Assembly: GCF_000144625.1 (NCBI RefSeq)
Contig: NC_014376.1
Location: 3,410,001 to 3,474,000, forward strand
Length of the DNA stretch: 64,000 nucleotides
Direction of reading: 5' to 3'
Source of the DNA: [Clostridium] saccharolyticum WM1
GTDB taxonomy: Bacteria; Bacillota; Clostridia; Lachnospirales; Lachnospiraceae
Shown: piece after piece, positions 14,665-24,452 of the stretch
Layout of the letters: each line of letters begins with the position of its first letter
Position numbering within the stretch: position 1 is the first letter of the stretch
Position numbers and translations under genes: made by a program
Notes under the pieces: model-generated
The model's database searches: none
Told to the model about the DNA's origin: nothing
What the model saw: only the letters and a program-made list of their open reading frames with translations

Positions 14665-15135
14665 CTATAAATCCTCTATCTCCCGGATCAGATTGACCAT
14701 CTCAATGGCACCTGCCGCACAATCAAAGCCCTTATTCCCTGCTTTGGTTCCTGCCCGTTCTATGGCCTGCTCGATATTCTCCGTGGTAAGCACCCCAAAC
14801 ATAACCGGTATGCCGCTGTTTAAGGATACATGGGCAATTCCTTTCGATACCTCACTGCACACATAATCATAATGAGTGGTGTTTCCGCGAATAACTGCAC
14901 CAAGGCAAATCACTGCATCATATTTGCCGCAGCCTGCCATTTTGGATGCGATCAGCGGGATCTCAAAGGCACCGGGCACCCATGCCACCTCAATGTTTTC
15001 TTCGCTGACGTCATGGCGCTTTAAACAGTCTAAGGCCCCGCTGAGCAGCTTTGCTGTGATAAACTCATTGAAACGTGCGGCAACTATGCCGATTTTCATT
15101 TCCTTTGATACAAGCTTTCCTTCAAATACATTCAT
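14665..15135 (-). CDS. ribH: 6,7-dimethyl-8-ribityllumazine synthase
   Basis: 156 residues, typical length. It condenses 5-amino-6-ribitylamino-uracil with dihydroxybutanone phosphate, the step before riboflavin synthase. Family motifs are [11 protein letters not shown] (substrate loop, Phe of RFN), [26 protein letters not shown] (GxVIRG and catalytic His of THYD), and [17 protein letters not shown]. Last gene of the minus-strand ribD-ribE-ribBA-ribH operon, 20 bases after ribBA; the ribosome site is GGAGAAAGAATC. Confidence 0.97.
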   Translation of the reverse strand: MNVFEGKLVSKEMKIGIVAARFNEFITAKLLSGALDCLKRHDVSEENIEVAWVPGAFEIPLIASKMAGCGKYDAVICLGAVIRGNTTHYDYVCSEVSKGIAHVSLNSGIPVMFGVLTTENIEQAIERAGTKAGNKGFDCAAGAIEMVNLIREIEDL

Positions 15136-15155
15136 GATTCTTTCTCCTTCATGAT

Positions 15156-16355
15156 TTAATAGTGTAAAATGTGACCCATTTTGTTCTTCTTGGTTATCAG
15201 ATAAAATAAATCATGCTCATTCGCCGGCACTTGAATGGGGACTCGCTGGATAATTTCCATACCAAACCCGGACAGCCCATAGACCTTTTCCGGATTGTTG
15301 GTAATCAGGCGCAGGGTTTTGACTCCCAGTTCCCGAAGAATCTGAGCGCCAATGTAATATTCCCGGGGATCACCGGCAAAGCCAAGGGCAAGGTTTGCCT
15401 CCAGGGTGTCCATGCCTTGATCCTGCAAAGCATAAGCACGCAGCTTGTTGACCAGGCCGATGCCCCTGCCTTCCTGACGCATATAGAGGAGGATGCCCCT
15501 GCCTTCCTTCTGGATCTGCGTCATAGCAGCTGCAAGCTGCTGTCCGCAGTCGCATCGCATGGAACCGAAGGCGTCTCCTGTCAGACATTCGGAATGGACA
15601 CGGCACAGGATATTCTGCCCATCGCCGATTTCACCTTTGATAAGAGCCACATGATGTTCGCCGTTTAGCCTGTTTACGAAGCAGCAGGCCTTAAAATCGC
15701 CGTATTTGGTGGGCATATCGCTGACAGAGGTTTGTTCCACCAGACGGTCATTTTTTTTCCGGTAATCCTGCAATGCGGCAATGGTGATAAATGGAAGATT
15801 CCATTTCTGAGCCAGTTCAATCAACTGGGGCTTGCGCATCATTGTACCGTCTTCGCTCATGATTTCGCAGCAAAGGCCGCATTCCTTAAGTCCTGCCAGC
15901 CGCATCAGGTCTACCGTGGCTTCCGTATGTCCGTCACGCTCAAGAACTCCATTTTCCTTTGCCAGCAAGGGGAACATATGTCCCGGACGGCGGAAATCCT
16001 CCGGCTTTGCTTCTTCAGCCACACAGCTCATTGCAGTGACGGAGCGCTCCGCCGCGGATATTCCTGTAGTGGTATCCACATGATCCACTGAAACAGTGAA
16101 TGCGGTGGCATGGTTATCAGTATTATCAGAAACCATCTGGGGAAAGTTAAGGCGTCTGCAAATTTCTCCGTTCATGGGCATACAGATCAATCCTTTGCCA
16201 TAGGTTGCCATGAAGTTAATATTTTCTGTTGTTGCAAACTGGGCGGCACAGATTAAATCGCCTTCATTTTCCCTGCCTTCGTTATCTGTTACAAGAATTA
16301 TTTTTCCTTGTTGAAGGGCTTTCAGTGCTTCTTCAATGGGATTGTATTGAAACAT
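15156..16355 (-). CDS. ribBA: Bifunctional DHBP synthase / GTP cyclohydrolase II
   Basis: 399 residues, standard for the fusion. The N-terminal half (1-200) is 3,4-dihydroxy-2-butanone 4-phosphate synthase ([15 protein letters not shown], acidic metal site; [24 protein letters not shown] motif). The C-terminal half (about 205-399) is GTP cyclohydrolase II, with zinc ligands in [18 protein letters not shown] and the RQEGRGIG loop. It makes both precursors of lumazine from ribulose 5-phosphate and GTP. Start ATG follows GGAGGAAAACC. Ten bases downstream of ribE. Confidence 0.97.
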   Translation of the reverse strand: MFQYNPIEEALKALQQGKIILVTDNEGRENEGDLICAAQFATTENINFMATYGKGLICMPMNGEICRRLNFPQMVSDNTDNHATAFTVSVDHVDTTTGISAAERSVTAMSCVAEEAKPEDFRRPGHMFPLLAKENGVLERDGHTEATVDLMRLAGLKECGLCCEIMSEDGTMMRKPQLIELAQKWNLPFITIAALQDYRKKNDRLVEQTSVSDMPTKYGDFKACCFVNRLNGEHHVALIKGEIGDGQNILCRVHSECLTGDAFGSMRCDCGQQLAAAMTQIQKEGRGILLYMRQEGRGIGLVNKLRAYALQDQGMDTLEANLALGFAGDPREYYIGAQILRELGVKTLRLITNNPEKVYGLSGFGMEIIQRVPIQVPANEHDLFYLITKKNKMGHILHY

Positions 16356-16365
16356 GGTTTTCCTC

Positions 16366-17013
16366 CTAATAGCCAGATTTGGTTAAAAACTCTTTTGTGA
16401 TTCCCTTTGACCGGGTTTGATCCGGAACGGAATCTATAAGTCTTCCCATGTATTTCCCTACAAGGTCATTTTCCAGATTCACAAGGTCTCCTGGCCTTTT
16501 ATGGGAAAGAATGGTAGACTTCACTGTATGGGGAATGGCAGACAGGCTGAAATCGGATTCAGTAATTGCCGCAACCGTCAGACTGATGCCGTCCACCGCA
16601 ATAGAACCCTTCTCCACGATGTAGCGCAAAATACTGCTCTCCGCTGCAATGGTGTACCAAACGGCATTGTCGTCCTTATGCATGGATTTTACCAGGCCAA
16701 CGCCGTCAATATGTCCGGAAACCATGTGTCCGCCAAACCGTCCGTTTGCAGGCATCGCCCGCTCCAAATTGACAAAGGCCCCGGGGCGCAGCCTGCCAAG
16801 AGAAGAACGGTCCAGTGTTTCATGCATCACATCTGCCTGAAAGGTATTGGAAGAAAGTCCTGCGGCAGTCAGACATACTCCGTTTACCGCTACGCTGTCC
16901 CCAATACGAAGGTCATCGAATACAATGCTGCCCTGGATGGTAAGTACAGAGGAATGCATACCTTTTCGTACCTCCTTCAGTACGCCGATTTCCTCAATGA
17001 TTCCTGTAAACAT
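16366..17013 (-). CDS. ribE: Riboflavin synthase, alpha subunit
   Basis: 215 residues from [10 protein letters not shown], the invariant family start; the frame is open for seven more codons but this ATG is preceded by GTGAGGTGC. The protein has two similar lumazine-binding halves ([10 protein letters not shown] ... [12 protein letters not shown] and [10 protein letters not shown] ... [12 protein letters not shown]). It dismutates two lumazines to riboflavin. The start lies inside the end of ribD (20-base overlap), showing coupling. Confidence 0.96.
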   Translation of the reverse strand: MFTGIIEEIGVLKEVRKGMHSSVLTIQGSIVFDDLRIGDSVAVNGVCLTAAGLSSNTFQADVMHETLDRSSLGRLRPGAFVNLERAMPANGRFGGHMVSGHIDGVGLVKSMHKDDNAVWYTIAAESSILRYIVEKGSIAVDGISLTVAAITESDFSLSAIPHTVKSTILSHKRPGDLVNLENDLVGKYMGRLIDSVPDQTRSKGITKEFLTKSGY

Positions 17014-18100
17014 GGGGCTGCACCTCACTTTCAATTAAAATATCTTCTCCCAGGCAGGTGATTGTACTGTTTGTAAGGAAATAACCAGCCTCAGGACTGG
17101 GAACACCGATTCCGGCTACAGGCGTTTTCCCCGCTGCCCCGCCCAGAAGCTTCGGTGCCAGGTATGCCTGCACCTTGTTTACGATCCCCGCCTGCAACGC
17201 CGACCAGTTTAAGATTCCGCCGCCCTCAAGGAGAACACTGTCGATCTTTTCTTCCCCCAGCTTTGCCATTAACCGGGCCAGATCCAAATGGCCGTCCTTT
17301 TGTGAAACCGGCAGGATACGGCAGCCGGCCTTGATGTAGGGCTGATGTGCTTCCCTTTCCATGGAGGATGTGGCTATGACCGTAGGAACCTTACTGGCGG
17401 TCAAAACAATTCTGGAGTCAAGAGGCGTGTGCAGTTGGGTATCGCAGATGATCCGGAGAGGATTTCTGCCGTTTTCTAACCGGCAGGTGAGCAGCGGGTC
17501 ATCTGCCAGTACCGTACCGATCCCCACCATCACTGCGCTGTACCGGCGGCGGTCCTCATGCACCCGGCGGCGTGCGTCCTCACCGGTAATCCACTTGGAA
17601 GCACCTGTATAAGCGGCGGTTTTTCCGTCCATGGTCATGGCGTATTTCATCACCACATAAGGCTTTCCGGTTTGAATGAAGTGGAAAAATACTTCATTCA
17701 GCTTGTCGCACTCCTCCTTGAGAACATCTTCCACCACTTCAATGCCCTGTTCCCGAAGCTGCTTAATTCCTTTTCCTTTCACCAGGGGATTCGGGTCATG
17801 GCTGCCGATGACCACTCTGCGGATTCCGCTTTGCAGAATGGCTTCCGTACATGGAGGTGTTTTCCCATGATGGCAGCAGGGTTCCAGCGTTACATACAGA
17901 GTGGTGCCTTCCGGTGATTCCCGGCAGTTTAAAATAGCATTCCGTTCAGCGTGCAGGGCACCATACCGTTCATAGTAGCCCTCGCCAATGATCCGGCCTT
18001 CCTTTACAAGCACTGCACCAACCATTGGGTTTGGATTCACAAGGCCGCACCCCTTTTGGGCAAGCCGGACAGCCATACCCATATATTCCATATCTTCCAT
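16994..18100 (-). CDS. ribD: Riboflavin biosynthesis deaminase/reductase
   Basis: 368 residues. The N-terminal cytidine-deaminase-like domain has zinc ligands His50 (ALHAERN, catalytic Glu52) and Cys75/Cys84 (LEPCCHHGKTPPC). The C-terminal reductase domain starts near RPYVVMKYAMTMDGK-type sequence (KPYVVMKYAMTMDGKTA) and contains SKWITGEDARRRVHEDR and LLEGGGILNWS. It carries out the second and third steps after GTP cyclohydrolase. First gene of the operon; its ribosome site is weak (GGTGG), and Met4 or Met7 are possible alternative starts. Expression is governed by the FMN riboswitch upstream. Confidence 0.96.
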   Translation of the reverse strand: MEDMEYMGMAVRLAQKGCGLVNPNPMVGAVLVKEGRIIGEGYYERYGALHAERNAILNCRESPEGTTLYVTLEPCCHHGKTPPCTEAILQSGIRRVVIGSHDPNPLVKGKGIKQLREQGIEVVEDVLKEECDKLNEVFFHFIQTGKPYVVMKYAMTMDGKTAAYTGASKWITGEDARRRVHEDRRRYSAVMVGIGTVLADDPLLTCRLENGRNPLRIICDTQLHTPLDSRIVLTASKVPTVIATSSMEREAHQPYIKAGCRILPVSQKDGHLDLARLMAKLGEEKIDSVLLEGGGILNWSALQAGIVNKVQAYLAPKLLGGAAGKTPVAGIGVPSPEAGYFLTNSTITCLGEDILIESEVQPHVYRNH

Positions 18101-18187
18101 GTCACACCACCTTAAAAAGAAAATACCTTGAACACAAGGTTCAAGGCATTTTTCTGCATGAATTCATGGATTGATACCGCCGTAATA

Positions 18188-18221
18188 CAAAAAGCTCTGA
18201 AATGAGGATTCATTTCAGAGC
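18188..18221 (-). terminator. Riboswitch-linked terminator before ribD
   Basis: Perfect 12-bp stem with arms at 18194-18205 and 18210-18221, tetraloop, and a T-run on the minus strand (18188-18193). It sits between the FMN aptamer and ribD, as expected for the terminating expression platform. Confidence 0.9.
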
Positions 18222-18261
18222 GGAACTATCAGTTGGCGTGTCAAAATACACGGATACTGCT

Positions 18262-18373
18262 TGATCTTCTTTCATCCAGACTATACTGTCGGCTTCGGAA
18301 TTACACCGAATCATGCCTTGCGGCTCGTGGGCTTTACCACCGGTAGGGAATCTCACCCTGCCCTGAAGATTGT
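18262..18373 (-). ncRNA. FMN riboswitch (RFN element)
   Basis: On the minus strand the conserved RFN blocks appear in order: ATCTTCAGGGCAGGGTGA, ATTCCCTACCGGTGGTA, AAGCCCACGAGCC, GATTCGGTGTAATTCCGAAG CC, and GACAGTATAGTCTGGATGAA AGAAGAT, closing the P1 stem with the first block. It binds FMN and, with the terminator at 18188-18221, turns off the rib operon when flavin is sufficient. Confidence 0.97.
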
Positions 18374-18388
18374 TATTCAATTAGTGTA

Positions 18389-18417
18389 ATAATACTACCT
18401 GATCAGGGAAATGTCAA
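18389..18417 (-). promoter_or_regulatory. Sigma-A type promoter of the rib operon
   Basis: Minus strand TTGACA (18417-18412), 17-base spacer, TATTAT (18394-18389). Transcription would start a few bases before the FMN aptamer. Confidence 0.85.
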
Positions 18418-18615
18418 TACTGCCGCAGCATTTCTTTTTCCCCCTTTAATTTTATTCTCCCGTTTTATACATGGATTTTTATTAGATTTCATGAACCATA
18501 TTGGCCAAATAAGAGAGATTCAGTTGTATTTCTATTTCTATTATAGTAAAATCAGATATGATTCACCTTCCAACCATTTTTATACAAAAACAGAATTTAT
18601 TGAGGGATAATAAAA

Positions 18616-18747
18616 ATGAAGCTATGCATTGGCATGGCTCCGTGCAAAGTCTGAACAGGACGAAGCTGCACGGAGCGAATCAAATTCGTCTGTTGGACTT
18701 TGCACTTTCATGATATTTTATAGAATTTATGAAAGAGGAGCAAAGTC
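18616..18747 (+). promoter_or_regulatory. Leader peptide and translational attenuator of the MFS transporter
   Basis: A 12-residue frame MKLCIGMAPCKV (18616-18654) has GAGGG upstream. Four pairing segments follow: segment 1 GCTCCGTGCA plus AAAGTC (18637-18651, inside the frame), segment 2 TGCACGGAGC (18667-18676, pairs with the first part of 1), segment 3 GACTTTGCAC (18696-18705, pairs with GTGCAAAGTC of segment 1), segment 4 GCAAAGTC (18740-18747, between the GAGGAG site and the ATG at 18748, pairs with segment 3). Thus 1:2 plus 3:4 hides the start, while 1:3 frees it. This is the logic of erm-type translational attenuation. Confidence 0.75.
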
Positions 18748-20046
18748 ATGATAATAGATTTAAAAACAAATATTTCGGAACTTCGTTCATTCCTGATTTT
18801 ATGGATTACCCAGTCCTTTTCGTCACTGGGCAGTGCAATGACTAATTTTGCAGTGGTAATCTGGTCCTATCAGCAGCAGGGTTCCGCCCTTACCACCGCA
18901 CTGTTAATGGTCTGCTCTTATGGTCCTTACGTTTTGCTGAGCATTTTTGCAGGTGCTTTGAGTGACCGGTGGAACAAAAAGGTCACAATGCTTGTCAGTG
19001 ACAGTTTTGCAGCATTATGTACAGTTTCAGTACTCCTATTGCTGATAACAGATAATCTCCAGGTCTGGCACTTATACGCAATCAACACGCTCAACGGAAT
19101 GATGAATACCGTCCAGCAGCCGGCTTCCGATGTTGCCATAACCCTTCTGACACCTGAAAAATATTATCAGAAGGTAAGCGGGATGCGTTCTTTTTCTCAA
19201 TCCCTGGTTACTGTGCTGACGCCTGTGCTGGCTACCGCAATCCTTTCATTTACAAGCATCCATTTCGTTATTTTATTTGATTTAATTACATTTGCCGTTG
19301 CGTTTGTTGGACTGCTGTTTTTTGTTAAAATCCCGAAGCTGAAGGCACAGGCTGGAGCCAGGAGGGAAACGGTCTTACAGTCCGTAAAAACCGGGCTGCA
19401 ATACCTTGGGGAAAACAGGGGAATTCTGGATTTGATCCTGTTTCTTGCAGTCATCAACTTTACAGCTTCCATATTCAGCGCCGCATTACCGGCAATGCTG
19501 CTTTCCCGCACAGGGGGCGGAGAAATTGCCCTTGGTATGGTCAATACTCTTACAGGGGTTGCGACCATACTAGGAAGTCTTATGGTCACTATCCTGCCGC
19601 CGCCGAAAAGCAGAGTCCGGGTCATCTGTAACTGCCTGCTTTTTTCCATGAGTACAGAGAACTTTATTCTTGCTTTTGGACGGAATACACCCATTTGGTG
19701 CCTGGGAGCAGTCCTTGGTTGGATATTCATTCCTGTTATGAATGCCAATATGGATGTGCTTTTCCGCTCAAAAATACCGCTTGAAATCCAGGGGCGGGTA
19801 TATTCTGCACGGAATACCCTTCAGTTTTTCACCATTCCTCTGGGGTATTTGTCCGGTGGAATTCTGGTCGACCGTGTGTTTGAACCCTTTATGGCAGTTC
19901 AATGGCCAGATAGTCTGTGGGTTTTGTTATTTGGATCAGGAAAGGGTTCCGGAGCTGCCATGCTCTTTTTCGTAATCGGCATGTTCGGCGCTTTATCCTG
20001 TCTGCCGTTTCGGGCGGACAGACACATCTGGAACTTGGAAAAATAA
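18748..20046 (+). CDS. MFS transporter, Mef-like (putative drug efflux)
   Basis: 432 residues with about 12 hydrophobic segments and the MFS loop GALSDRWNKKVTML between segments 2 and 3 (the G...DR.GR-type motif A). The beginning FLILWITQSFSSLGSAMTNF resembles macrolide-efflux (Mef) type proton antiporters. It probably exports a ribosome-targeting antibiotic, because its leader is built like those of erm and other inducible resistance genes. The substrate is not determined. The ATG follows GAAAGAGGAGCAAAGTC, which is part of the proposed switch. After the stop, 20047-20288 shows no convincing gene. Confidence 0.85.
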   Translation: MIIDLKTNISELRSFLILWITQSFSSLGSAMTNFAVVIWSYQQQGSALTTALLMVCSYGPYVLLSIFAGALSDRWNKKVTMLVSDSFAALCTVSVLLLLITDNLQVWHLYAINTLNGMMNTVQQPASDVAITLLTPEKYYQKVSGMRSFSQSLVTVLTPVLATAILSFTSIHFVILFDLITFAVAFVGLLFFVKIPKLKAQAGARRETVLQSVKTGLQYLGENRGILDLILFLAVINFTASIFSAALPAMLLSRTGGGEIALGMVNTLTGVATILGSLMVTILPPPKSRVRVICNCLLFSMSTENFILAFGRNTPIWCLGAVLGWIFIPVMNANMDVLFRSKIPLEIQGRVYSARNTLQFFTIPLGYLSGGILVDRVFEPFMAVQWPDSLWVLLFGSGKGSGAAMLFFVIGMFGALSCLPFRADRHIWNLEK

Positions 20047-20288
20047 CTGGTTTCACCTTTATAATCCTATACGCTATCAGACAGCACAGAGCAGCACTTA
20101 CCGCTTTCTGTGCTGTTTCCATATGACCAGATCAACCTGACAATACAGGCATTAAAAAGGCGGCTGTAAATTGGCTGCCGGGAAATCAAAAAACAGATTG
20201 GCAAAAATAGTCGAGAGGGTTTTTCCTGACGGAGGTAAGATCATAACTGCAAGGAGGTGAAAGAATTTCTCTCTTCATAGAAATCTCC

Positions 20289-21122
20289 CTACTTTTTTAA
20301 GTTTTCTAAAATTTCAACATATCGTTTTGTGGCCAGCCTGCTGGGTTTCCCCTTTTTGCAGAAAGAAAGCTTCCCTAATTCAGGAACCACCCGTTCCACT
20401 ATGATCTGGCCGTCAGCAGTTTTTAATTTCAGGGCTTCCAATGCCTCCAAAAATCGTCCGTCTTTCCTGGCCCGGCTGTAAAAAGATAAAACATAAACAT
20501 ATTGAAACAGGTTATAATTGCGGAATGGATATTCCACCTGCATGAACAGCGTTCCCATTCCATAATGGCAGGGACCCATGGGCTTCCTGATCCGCCAGTG
20601 CTCAAGTAAAAAATCAACCGCCTTGTCAAGTAACGGTTCCCTCTCAAAATATCCACTGAACCGAAACGCATTGAGAGCATTCAGCGTAGGCATGGGATTG
20701 GAATGCTCTGTTTCCGGCCCATGACCAAAGGAAAACTTATTGCAGCGCCAGCCTCCGTCAGAATACTGGGTATCGAATAAATGCTGAAATGTTTTTTCCA
20801 TTCTGCTGTCATAGGCAAATCCCATGTGACAGAGCACATTGGCGGCTAACGCGGTCTGGCACGGATAAATACTGCCTTTGGGGTATATCTTAAAACGCCC
20901 GTCTTTCTGCCATGTGCTGAAAATCAAATCAGCTGCATCCTTTAAAACCGGTTCATCAGGAGACATTCCCAGCTCCAGCAGATAAAGAACGCTGTCAAAG
21001 GTTGAAAAAGGGGAACCTTTTAACAGCCGTTTATCGGCCGTTGCCCAAAGGTCAGCCCCATTGTCATGCCTGTGTGATAAGATTGCTTCCACATCTGATA
21101 AATACTGCTTTTCCACCGCCAT
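20289..21122 (-). CDS. Prenyltransferase / squalene-cyclase-like repeat protein
   Basis: 277 residues, soluble, built of helical repeats with the motif QYSDGGWRCNKFSFGHGPET and earlier SPFSTFDSVLYLLELG, similar to alpha/alpha toroid repeats of prenyltransferases and squalene cyclases (DGxW...). No DxDD catalytic acid motif is visible, so it is not a cyclase in the usual sense. A GGGGGAGGG ribosome site precedes the ATG. Alone on its strand, between a MFS gene and the OpuF operon; function unknown. Confidence 0.65.
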   Translation of the reverse strand: MAVEKQYLSDVEAILSHRHDNGADLWATADKRLLKGSPFSTFDSVLYLLELGMSPDEPVLKDAADLIFSTWQKDGRFKIYPKGSIYPCQTALAANVLCHMGFAYDSRMEKTFQHLFDTQYSDGGWRCNKFSFGHGPETEHSNPMPTLNALNAFRFSGYFEREPLLDKAVDFLLEHWRIRKPMGPCHYGMGTLFMQVEYPFRNYNLFQYVYVLSFYSRARKDGRFLEALEALKLKTADGQIIVERVVPELGKLSFCKKGKPSRLATKRYVEILENLKK

Positions 21123-21407
21123 CTATAACCCTCCCCCAAAAATATATATCTTGCAATTCCTATTAGTGATGTTGCTTTTATGGTTTCACGATGTGAAATC
21201 AATGATGATGTCATTCTCCAACAGCATTTGATCCCCCTGTGATTTCACTTCAAGTTCATTATAAGAAAACAAGACAGTTTATGTCAAGGTTTCTATGGGA
21301 TCATCAAACGGCAGAAAATAAAACACCGGTAAGGTTTCCCTTAATGGCATTTGACTATTTTAAACGGCTATGCTGTAATATGAAAATCGGCAGTCACCCG
21401 GCAATAT

Positions 21408-21686
21408 TTAATCATTTATAAAAACCCTGGCCATAGGAATAAGAAATCCAAGGGTACGCAGGAAAAACACACAGCCGGCGATCCAATAAACCCAGGGACG
21501 GTTCCAATCCCTCAGGAGCCATAAGAGCAGCATGGCAACGGCAGCATCCCTTAAATACCGTCCAAAGAGGAAGCCGATTTTCTCCTCCCTTGGCGATAAA
21601 GATGCTTCAGGGCTTATGAGCCAGCGCCACCGGGGAGAAGAAAATACCATGGAAAGAAAAGCAAAAAGCAGTGTTCCATAAATCAT
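21408..21686 (-). CDS. Small membrane protein at the end of the OpuF operon
   Basis: 92 residues with about three hydrophobic helices (MIYGTLLFAFLSMVFS, AVAMLLLWLLRDW, WIAGCVFFLRTLGFLIPMA). It starts inside the last codons of the transporter gene (ATGA overlap), so it is co-translated. I recognise no family. A helper of the osmolyte transporter is possible but unproven. Confidence 0.6.
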   Translation of the reverse strand: MIYGTLLFAFLSMVFSSPRWRWLISPEASLSPREEKIGFLFGRYLRDAAVAMLLLWLLRDWNRPWVYWIAGCVFFLRTLGFLIPMARVFIND

Positions 21687-23248
21687 GATATCAATCCTTT
21701 TTCTTTCAGAAAATCTCTTGCCACATCAGCGGGAGTCTGCTGCAATTCATCTACCTTATAGTTCAGTTCAATCATAACATCATTGGTTAAAACCGGAGCC
21801 AGCTCTTCCATGATTCCGGTAATTTCCGGGCATTCCTCCAAAACTTCTTCCCGGACAACCGGAATCGCATAATAAGGAGGAAAAAATCCCTTATCATCTT
21901 CCAGAGTTTTTAAGTCGAATTTTTTAAGAAGCCCGTCGGTGGAGAAGGCATCAATGACATTGATTTCACCGTTTTTTAAAGCGGTGTACCGTGGAGCAGC
22001 ATCTAAGGTAAGGCTTTTTCCCATCTGGAAGCCATACGTTTTCTGCAGTCCCGACAGTCCATCCTTCCGGTTGGAGAACTCAAAGGTAGTGCCGGATACC
22101 AGGGTCCCCGCGATACCGGCAAGATCACTGATCTTATTTAAGTGATGGCTTTCTGCCATTTCCTGGGTCACGGCCAGTGTATAAGTATTATTAAAGCTCA
22201 TCTGTTTCAGCACTTCCAGATGAAGCTGCTCTTTATACTCCTTCTTCACGGTCTGATATACCTGCTCCATATCACTGATAGGAGGATGCTTTAAAATATC
22301 GCTGTAGGAGGTGCCGCTGTAATCCATATAAAGATCAATGTCCCCGGTTTTTATGGCGGAGAAACACACCTGTGACCCCCCTAGGCTCAGCTTTCTGCTT
22401 ACGGCAATATCGGTTCTGTCCTCGATTAAGTCCGCTACCATATTTCCAAGGATCTCCTGTTCCGTAAAATCCTTGGACCCTACGGATATGGTACGTGTAT
22501 TTCCAGATACTGTGCCAACAGATGTGAAAAGAAATACAACAGCCAAAAGCCCTGAGGCCGCTGCAAGCACTGCCTTCTGTGCGTTCCTTCTTTTTACCTT
22601 AACAGAACGGTCTCCCTTCTGTAAGCTGACCGGCGTTACCAGCTTCTCAACCAGACCAATAAGAAAGTCCACCATGAGGGCCAATAAACAGGCAGGAACA
22701 GCTCCTGCCAGGATCTGATTGTTATTCACCGTCCGGATGCCGGAAAATACCAGATATCCCAGTCCGCCTGCACCAATAAATGCTGCCATGGTCATCAGCC
22801 CCACCGCCGTTACGGAAGCGATCCTTACTCCTGCCATGATGACCGGAAGAGCAAGGGGAATCTGCACCTTTGTCAGCACCTGAAACGGCGTCAGACCGAT
22901 TCCTCTGGCAGCCTCCAGGGTCTGGGGATTAATATTTTCAATTCCTGTATAGGTGTTTTTTATAATGGGAAGCAGAGAATAAAGAACAACTGCAACAATG
23001 GCCGGAATAATACCGATCCCCAGCAATGGGATCAGGAAGCCTAAAAGAGCCATACTGGGAATGGCCTGGATCACATTTGCAACTGACAAAACCGGTTTGC
23101 TGGCTTTTGCCGCATAGGAAATAAAAATTCCAAGAGGGACTCCAATGAGAATCGCCAGACCCACCGATACGGCGGTCAGCTTCAGATGTTCAATCAACAA
23201 GGATAAGATCTGCGGATAATTGCTTAAGATATAATTCCAGAAATTCAT
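21683..23248 (-). CDS. Osmoprotectant ABC transporter, fused permease and binding protein (OpuFB-like)
   Basis: 521 residues. The N-terminal 210 residues form an OpuBB/OpuCB-type permease with about six membrane helices and the EAA loop (EAARGIGLTPFQVLTKVQIPLA). After a further helix near 225-245 a substrate-binding domain follows (ISVGSKDFTEQEILGNMVAD, DLYMDYSGTSYSDILK, ALKNGEINVIDAFSTDG). This permease-binding fusion is the OpuF-type architecture for glycine betaine, choline or related solutes. It overlaps the ATPase gene by four bases and the small membrane protein by four. Ribosome site GGAGGAGAGG. Confidence 0.92.
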   Translation of the reverse strand: MNFWNYILSNYPQILSLLIEHLKLTAVSVGLAILIGVPLGIFISYAAKASKPVLSVANVIQAIPSMALLGFLIPLLGIGIIPAIVAVVLYSLLPIIKNTYTGIENINPQTLEAARGIGLTPFQVLTKVQIPLALPVIMAGVRIASVTAVGLMTMAAFIGAGGLGYLVFSGIRTVNNNQILAGAVPACLLALMVDFLIGLVEKLVTPVSLQKGDRSVKVKRRNAQKAVLAAASGLLAVVFLFTSVGTVSGNTRTISVGSKDFTEQEILGNMVADLIEDRTDIAVSRKLSLGGSQVCFSAIKTGDIDLYMDYSGTSYSDILKHPPISDMEQVYQTVKKEYKEQLHLEVLKQMSFNNTYTLAVTQEMAESHHLNKISDLAGIAGTLVSGTTFEFSNRKDGLSGLQKTYGFQMGKSLTLDAAPRYTALKNGEINVIDAFSTDGLLKKFDLKTLEDDKGFFPPYYAIPVVREEVLEECPEITGIMEELAPVLTNDVMIELNYKVDELQQTPADVARDFLKEKGLIS

Positions 23249-24381
23249 TCTGCCTCTCCTCCTTCATAGTCAAAGTATTGCTGACTCAGTGTGGTTACCA
23301 GGCTGCTCCGTGTAATAAGCCCTTTCAGACGCCTTTGGTCATCCACTACCGGAACCGTAGATACCTGTTTTTCAGTCACTATTTTCAGTGCATCCAGAAT
23401 ACACTGTTCCGGGAAAAGGAAAGGAAAGTCCTCATACATAAATTGTTCTGCTATCTGGTTTCTGTCTTCAATGCCTCTTAATCTGCTGGCCTTGACAATC
23501 CCCATCAAACGCCTGCTGTCCCGTTCCACCACCAGCAGGCTGTCAACCTTGTTCCTTCGCATCTTTTCAATGCATTTCAGTACCGATAAGTCTTTGCCGG
23601 CTGTAACCGGCTGTTCGATCATGATGTCGGATACCTTGATGTATTCCGGTGAGGACCAGATCCTGTTTTTTCCTACGAAATTAGAAACAAATTCATCCAC
23701 CGGATTGTTCAGGATATGTTCGGGAGTATCATATTGAAGAATATCCCCATCCTTCATGATGCAGATCATATCAGCAATCTTAACGGCTTCATCCATATCA
23801 TGAGTCACAAATACTATTGTCTTTTTTAGCTTTGCCTGAAGCTGCACCAGCTCATCCTGAAGATCCGATCTTGTCATAGGATCCAGGGCTGAAAACGGCT
23901 CATCCATCAGGATAATATCCGGGTCCGTTGCAAAAGCTCTGGCAACGCCGATCCTCTGCTGCTGCCCTCCGCTAAGCTCCGTTGGGTACCGGTGCAAAAA
24001 TTCATCACAGTCAAGACCTACCATCTGCATCAGTTTCCTTGTATTGTCCTCAATATCCTTGGAAGGTATCTTTTCCAGCTTTGGGATGAGCTCAATATTT
24101 TCTTTGACAGTCATATGGGGGAACAGTCCCGTCTGTTGGATCACATATCCGATTCTCCTTCGGAGAGCAACCTCATCCATACTGGCGATGCTTTTATCAT
24201 CAATGAAAATCGTTCCTGATGAGGGCTTGATCAAACGGTTGACCATTTTTAACAATGTCGTCTTTCCGCAGCCGCTCTCACCAATAATTGCCACCAGATC
24301 ACCACTTTTTATCGTAAATGTAATTTGATTCAAAACCTGCTTTGCCTTATAACGTTTTGAAATACGTTCAAATTGTATCAT
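23245..24381 (-). CDS. Osmoprotectant ABC transporter ATP-binding protein with CBS domains (OpuFA-like)
   Basis: 378 residues. ABC ATPase domain (1-235): Walker A GESGCGKTT, Q-loop, signature LSGGQQQRIG, Walker B DIILMDEPFSALD, H-loop VTHD. Two CBS domains follow (about 250-375; VSDIMIEQPVTAGKDLSVLK and VSTVPVVDDQRRLKGLITRS), which in OpuC/OpuA-type ATPases sense ionic strength or c-di-AMP. First gene of the operon, controlled by the promoter and inverted repeat at 24402-24444; ribosome site AAAAAGGAGGG. Confidence 0.94.
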   Translation of the reverse strand: MIQFERISKRYKAKQVLNQITFTIKSGDLVAIIGESGCGKTTLLKMVNRLIKPSSGTIFIDDKSIASMDEVALRRRIGYVIQQTGLFPHMTVKENIELIPKLEKIPSKDIEDNTRKLMQMVGLDCDEFLHRYPTELSGGQQQRIGVARAFATDPDIILMDEPFSALDPMTRSDLQDELVQLQAKLKKTIVFVTHDMDEAVKIADMICIMKDGDILQYDTPEHILNNPVDEFVSNFVGKNRIWSSPEYIKVSDIMIEQPVTAGKDLSVLKCIEKMRRNKVDSLLVVERDSRRLMGIVKASRLRGIEDRNQIAEQFMYEDFPFLFPEQCILDALKIVTEKQVSTVPVVDDQRRLKGLITRSSLVTTLSQQYFDYEGGEAE

Positions 24382-24401
24382 ATTTTTCCCTCCTTTTTAG
24401 C

Positions 24402-24444
24402 AAAGTAACAACTTGATTATATTATAAAGTTGTCACTTTGTCAA
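24402..24444 (-). promoter_or_regulatory. OpuF operon promoter overlapped by a BusR-like operator
   Basis: Minus strand TTGACA (24444-24439), 17-base spacer, TATAAT (24421-24416). Two 13-base arms, 24402-24414 (AAAGTAACAACTT on plus) and 24427-24439 (AAGTTGTCACTTT on plus), form an inverted repeat with one mismatch that straddles the -10 box. A dimeric repressor there would block the polymerase. The BusR-like gene just upstream is the obvious candidate. Confidence 0.75.
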
Positions 24445-24452
24445 ATTTCAGT

